Origin: an uncultured Synechococcus sp.
GTDB taxonomy: Bacteria > Cyanobacteriota > Cyanobacteriia > PCC-6307 > Cyanobiaceae
Length of the DNA stretch: 24,190 nucleotides
NCBI GenBank assembly: GCA_913050105.1
Contig: CAJWZN010000008.1
Location: 1-24,190, forward strand
Direction: 5' to 3'
Under the pieces are notes generated by a model. The model did not search any database, had not been told where the DNA came from, and worked only from the letters and a program-made list of their open reading frames with translations. The translations under genes and the position numbers were made by a program. Positions 23,991-24,190 of this stretch are shown piece by piece; position 1 is the first letter of the stretch, and every line of letters starts with the position of its first letter.

Positions 23991-24190
23991 ATGACCACCA
24001 CCCTCCAGCAGCGCTCCGGCGCTTCCAGCTGGCAGGCCTTCTGTGAGTGGGTCACCTCCACCAATAACCGCCTCTATGTGGGCTGGTTCGGTGTGCTGAT
24101 GATCCCCACACTGCTGGCTGCCACCATCTGTTTCGTCGTCGCTTTCGTCGCCGCACCTCCGGTTGACATCGACGGCATCCGCGAGCCTGT
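23991..24190 (+). CDS. psbA: Photosystem II D1 protein, N-terminal part (cut by window edge)
   Basis: D1 binds most cofactors of photosystem II charge separation and the oxygen-evolving manganese cluster in the thylakoid membrane, and is replaced rapidly in strong light. Only the first 66 complete codons are visible: MTTTLQQRSGASSWQAFCEW, then VTSTNNRLYVGWFGVLMIPT and the first membrane helix up to VAAPPVDIDGIREP. This matches the D1 N-terminus exactly in style and spacing. The residue that separates low-light (D1:1) from high-light (D1:2) forms, position 130, lies outside the window. The upstream region holds a dyad, a possible promoter and a UUCG hairpin. Marine Synechococcus usually carry several psbA copies, so this may be one of a set. 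Confidence 0.98.
   Translation, partial: MTTTLQQRSGASSWQAFCEWVTSTNNRLYVGWFGVLMIPTLLAATICFVVAFVAAPPVDIDGIREP

Overview
This looks like a piece of a marine Synechococcus-type cyanobacterial chromosome (Synechococcus/Cyanobium/Prochlorococcus lineage). The evidence is the start of psbA (photosystem II D1) at the right edge, a ferredoxin-dependent glutamate synthase carrying the ferredoxin loop, an MPBQ/MSBQ-type methyltransferase, an LL-diaminopimelate aminotransferase (DapL), a cyanobacterial RNase E with an arginine-rich tail, and fairly high GC. I identify 18 protein genes, two of them cut by the window edges. I see no rRNA, tRNA, CRISPR array, insertion sequence or phage gene, and no gene-free stretch over 300 bases.

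Layout. (1) 1-4261, minus: glsF/gltB, missing its C-terminus, divergent from a phosphodiester-glycosidase-domain protein (4361-6040, plus). (2) 6078-11235, plus: a divergent HesB/IscA-like protein, then the str cluster rpsL-rpsG-fusA-tuf followed by rpsJ. (3) 11292-12871, plus: a stand-alone Lon substrate-binding-domain protein translationally coupled (TGATG) to a methyltransferase of plastoquinone/tocopherol synthesis. (4) 12861-19736, mostly minus: a B12-binding/radical SAM protein fused to DUF2344, then rne, rnhB and pheA, with a DUF1997 gene on the plus strand between rnhB and pheA. (5) 19817-22291, plus: dapL, clpS and a CPBP membrane protease. (6) 22231-23808, minus: a second B12-binding radical SAM protein, divergent from psbA (23991 to the edge, plus).

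Functional themes are translation (S12, S7, EF-G, EF-Tu, S10), RNA decay (RNase E, RNase HII), nitrogen and amino-acid metabolism (GOGAT, PheA, DapL), proteolysis (ClpS, CPBP, Lon-like domain) and photosynthesis (D1, quinone methylation). Genes are packed: three convergent pairs overlap at their 3' ends by 11, 54 and 61 bp, and clpS overlaps the next gene by 55 bp.

The gene content is mainly conserved housekeeping, and I see no convincing new defence or mobile system. The points most worth a second look are between genes: a two-part inverted repeat just upstream of glsF, hairpins in the rpsL leader and in the rpsL-rpsG and rpsG-fusA gaps, a structured leader before rne, and a perfect 7-7-7 dyad plus a UUCG hairpin upstream of psbA. 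The two uncharacterised radical SAM proteins beside rne and psbA are the most interesting genes.
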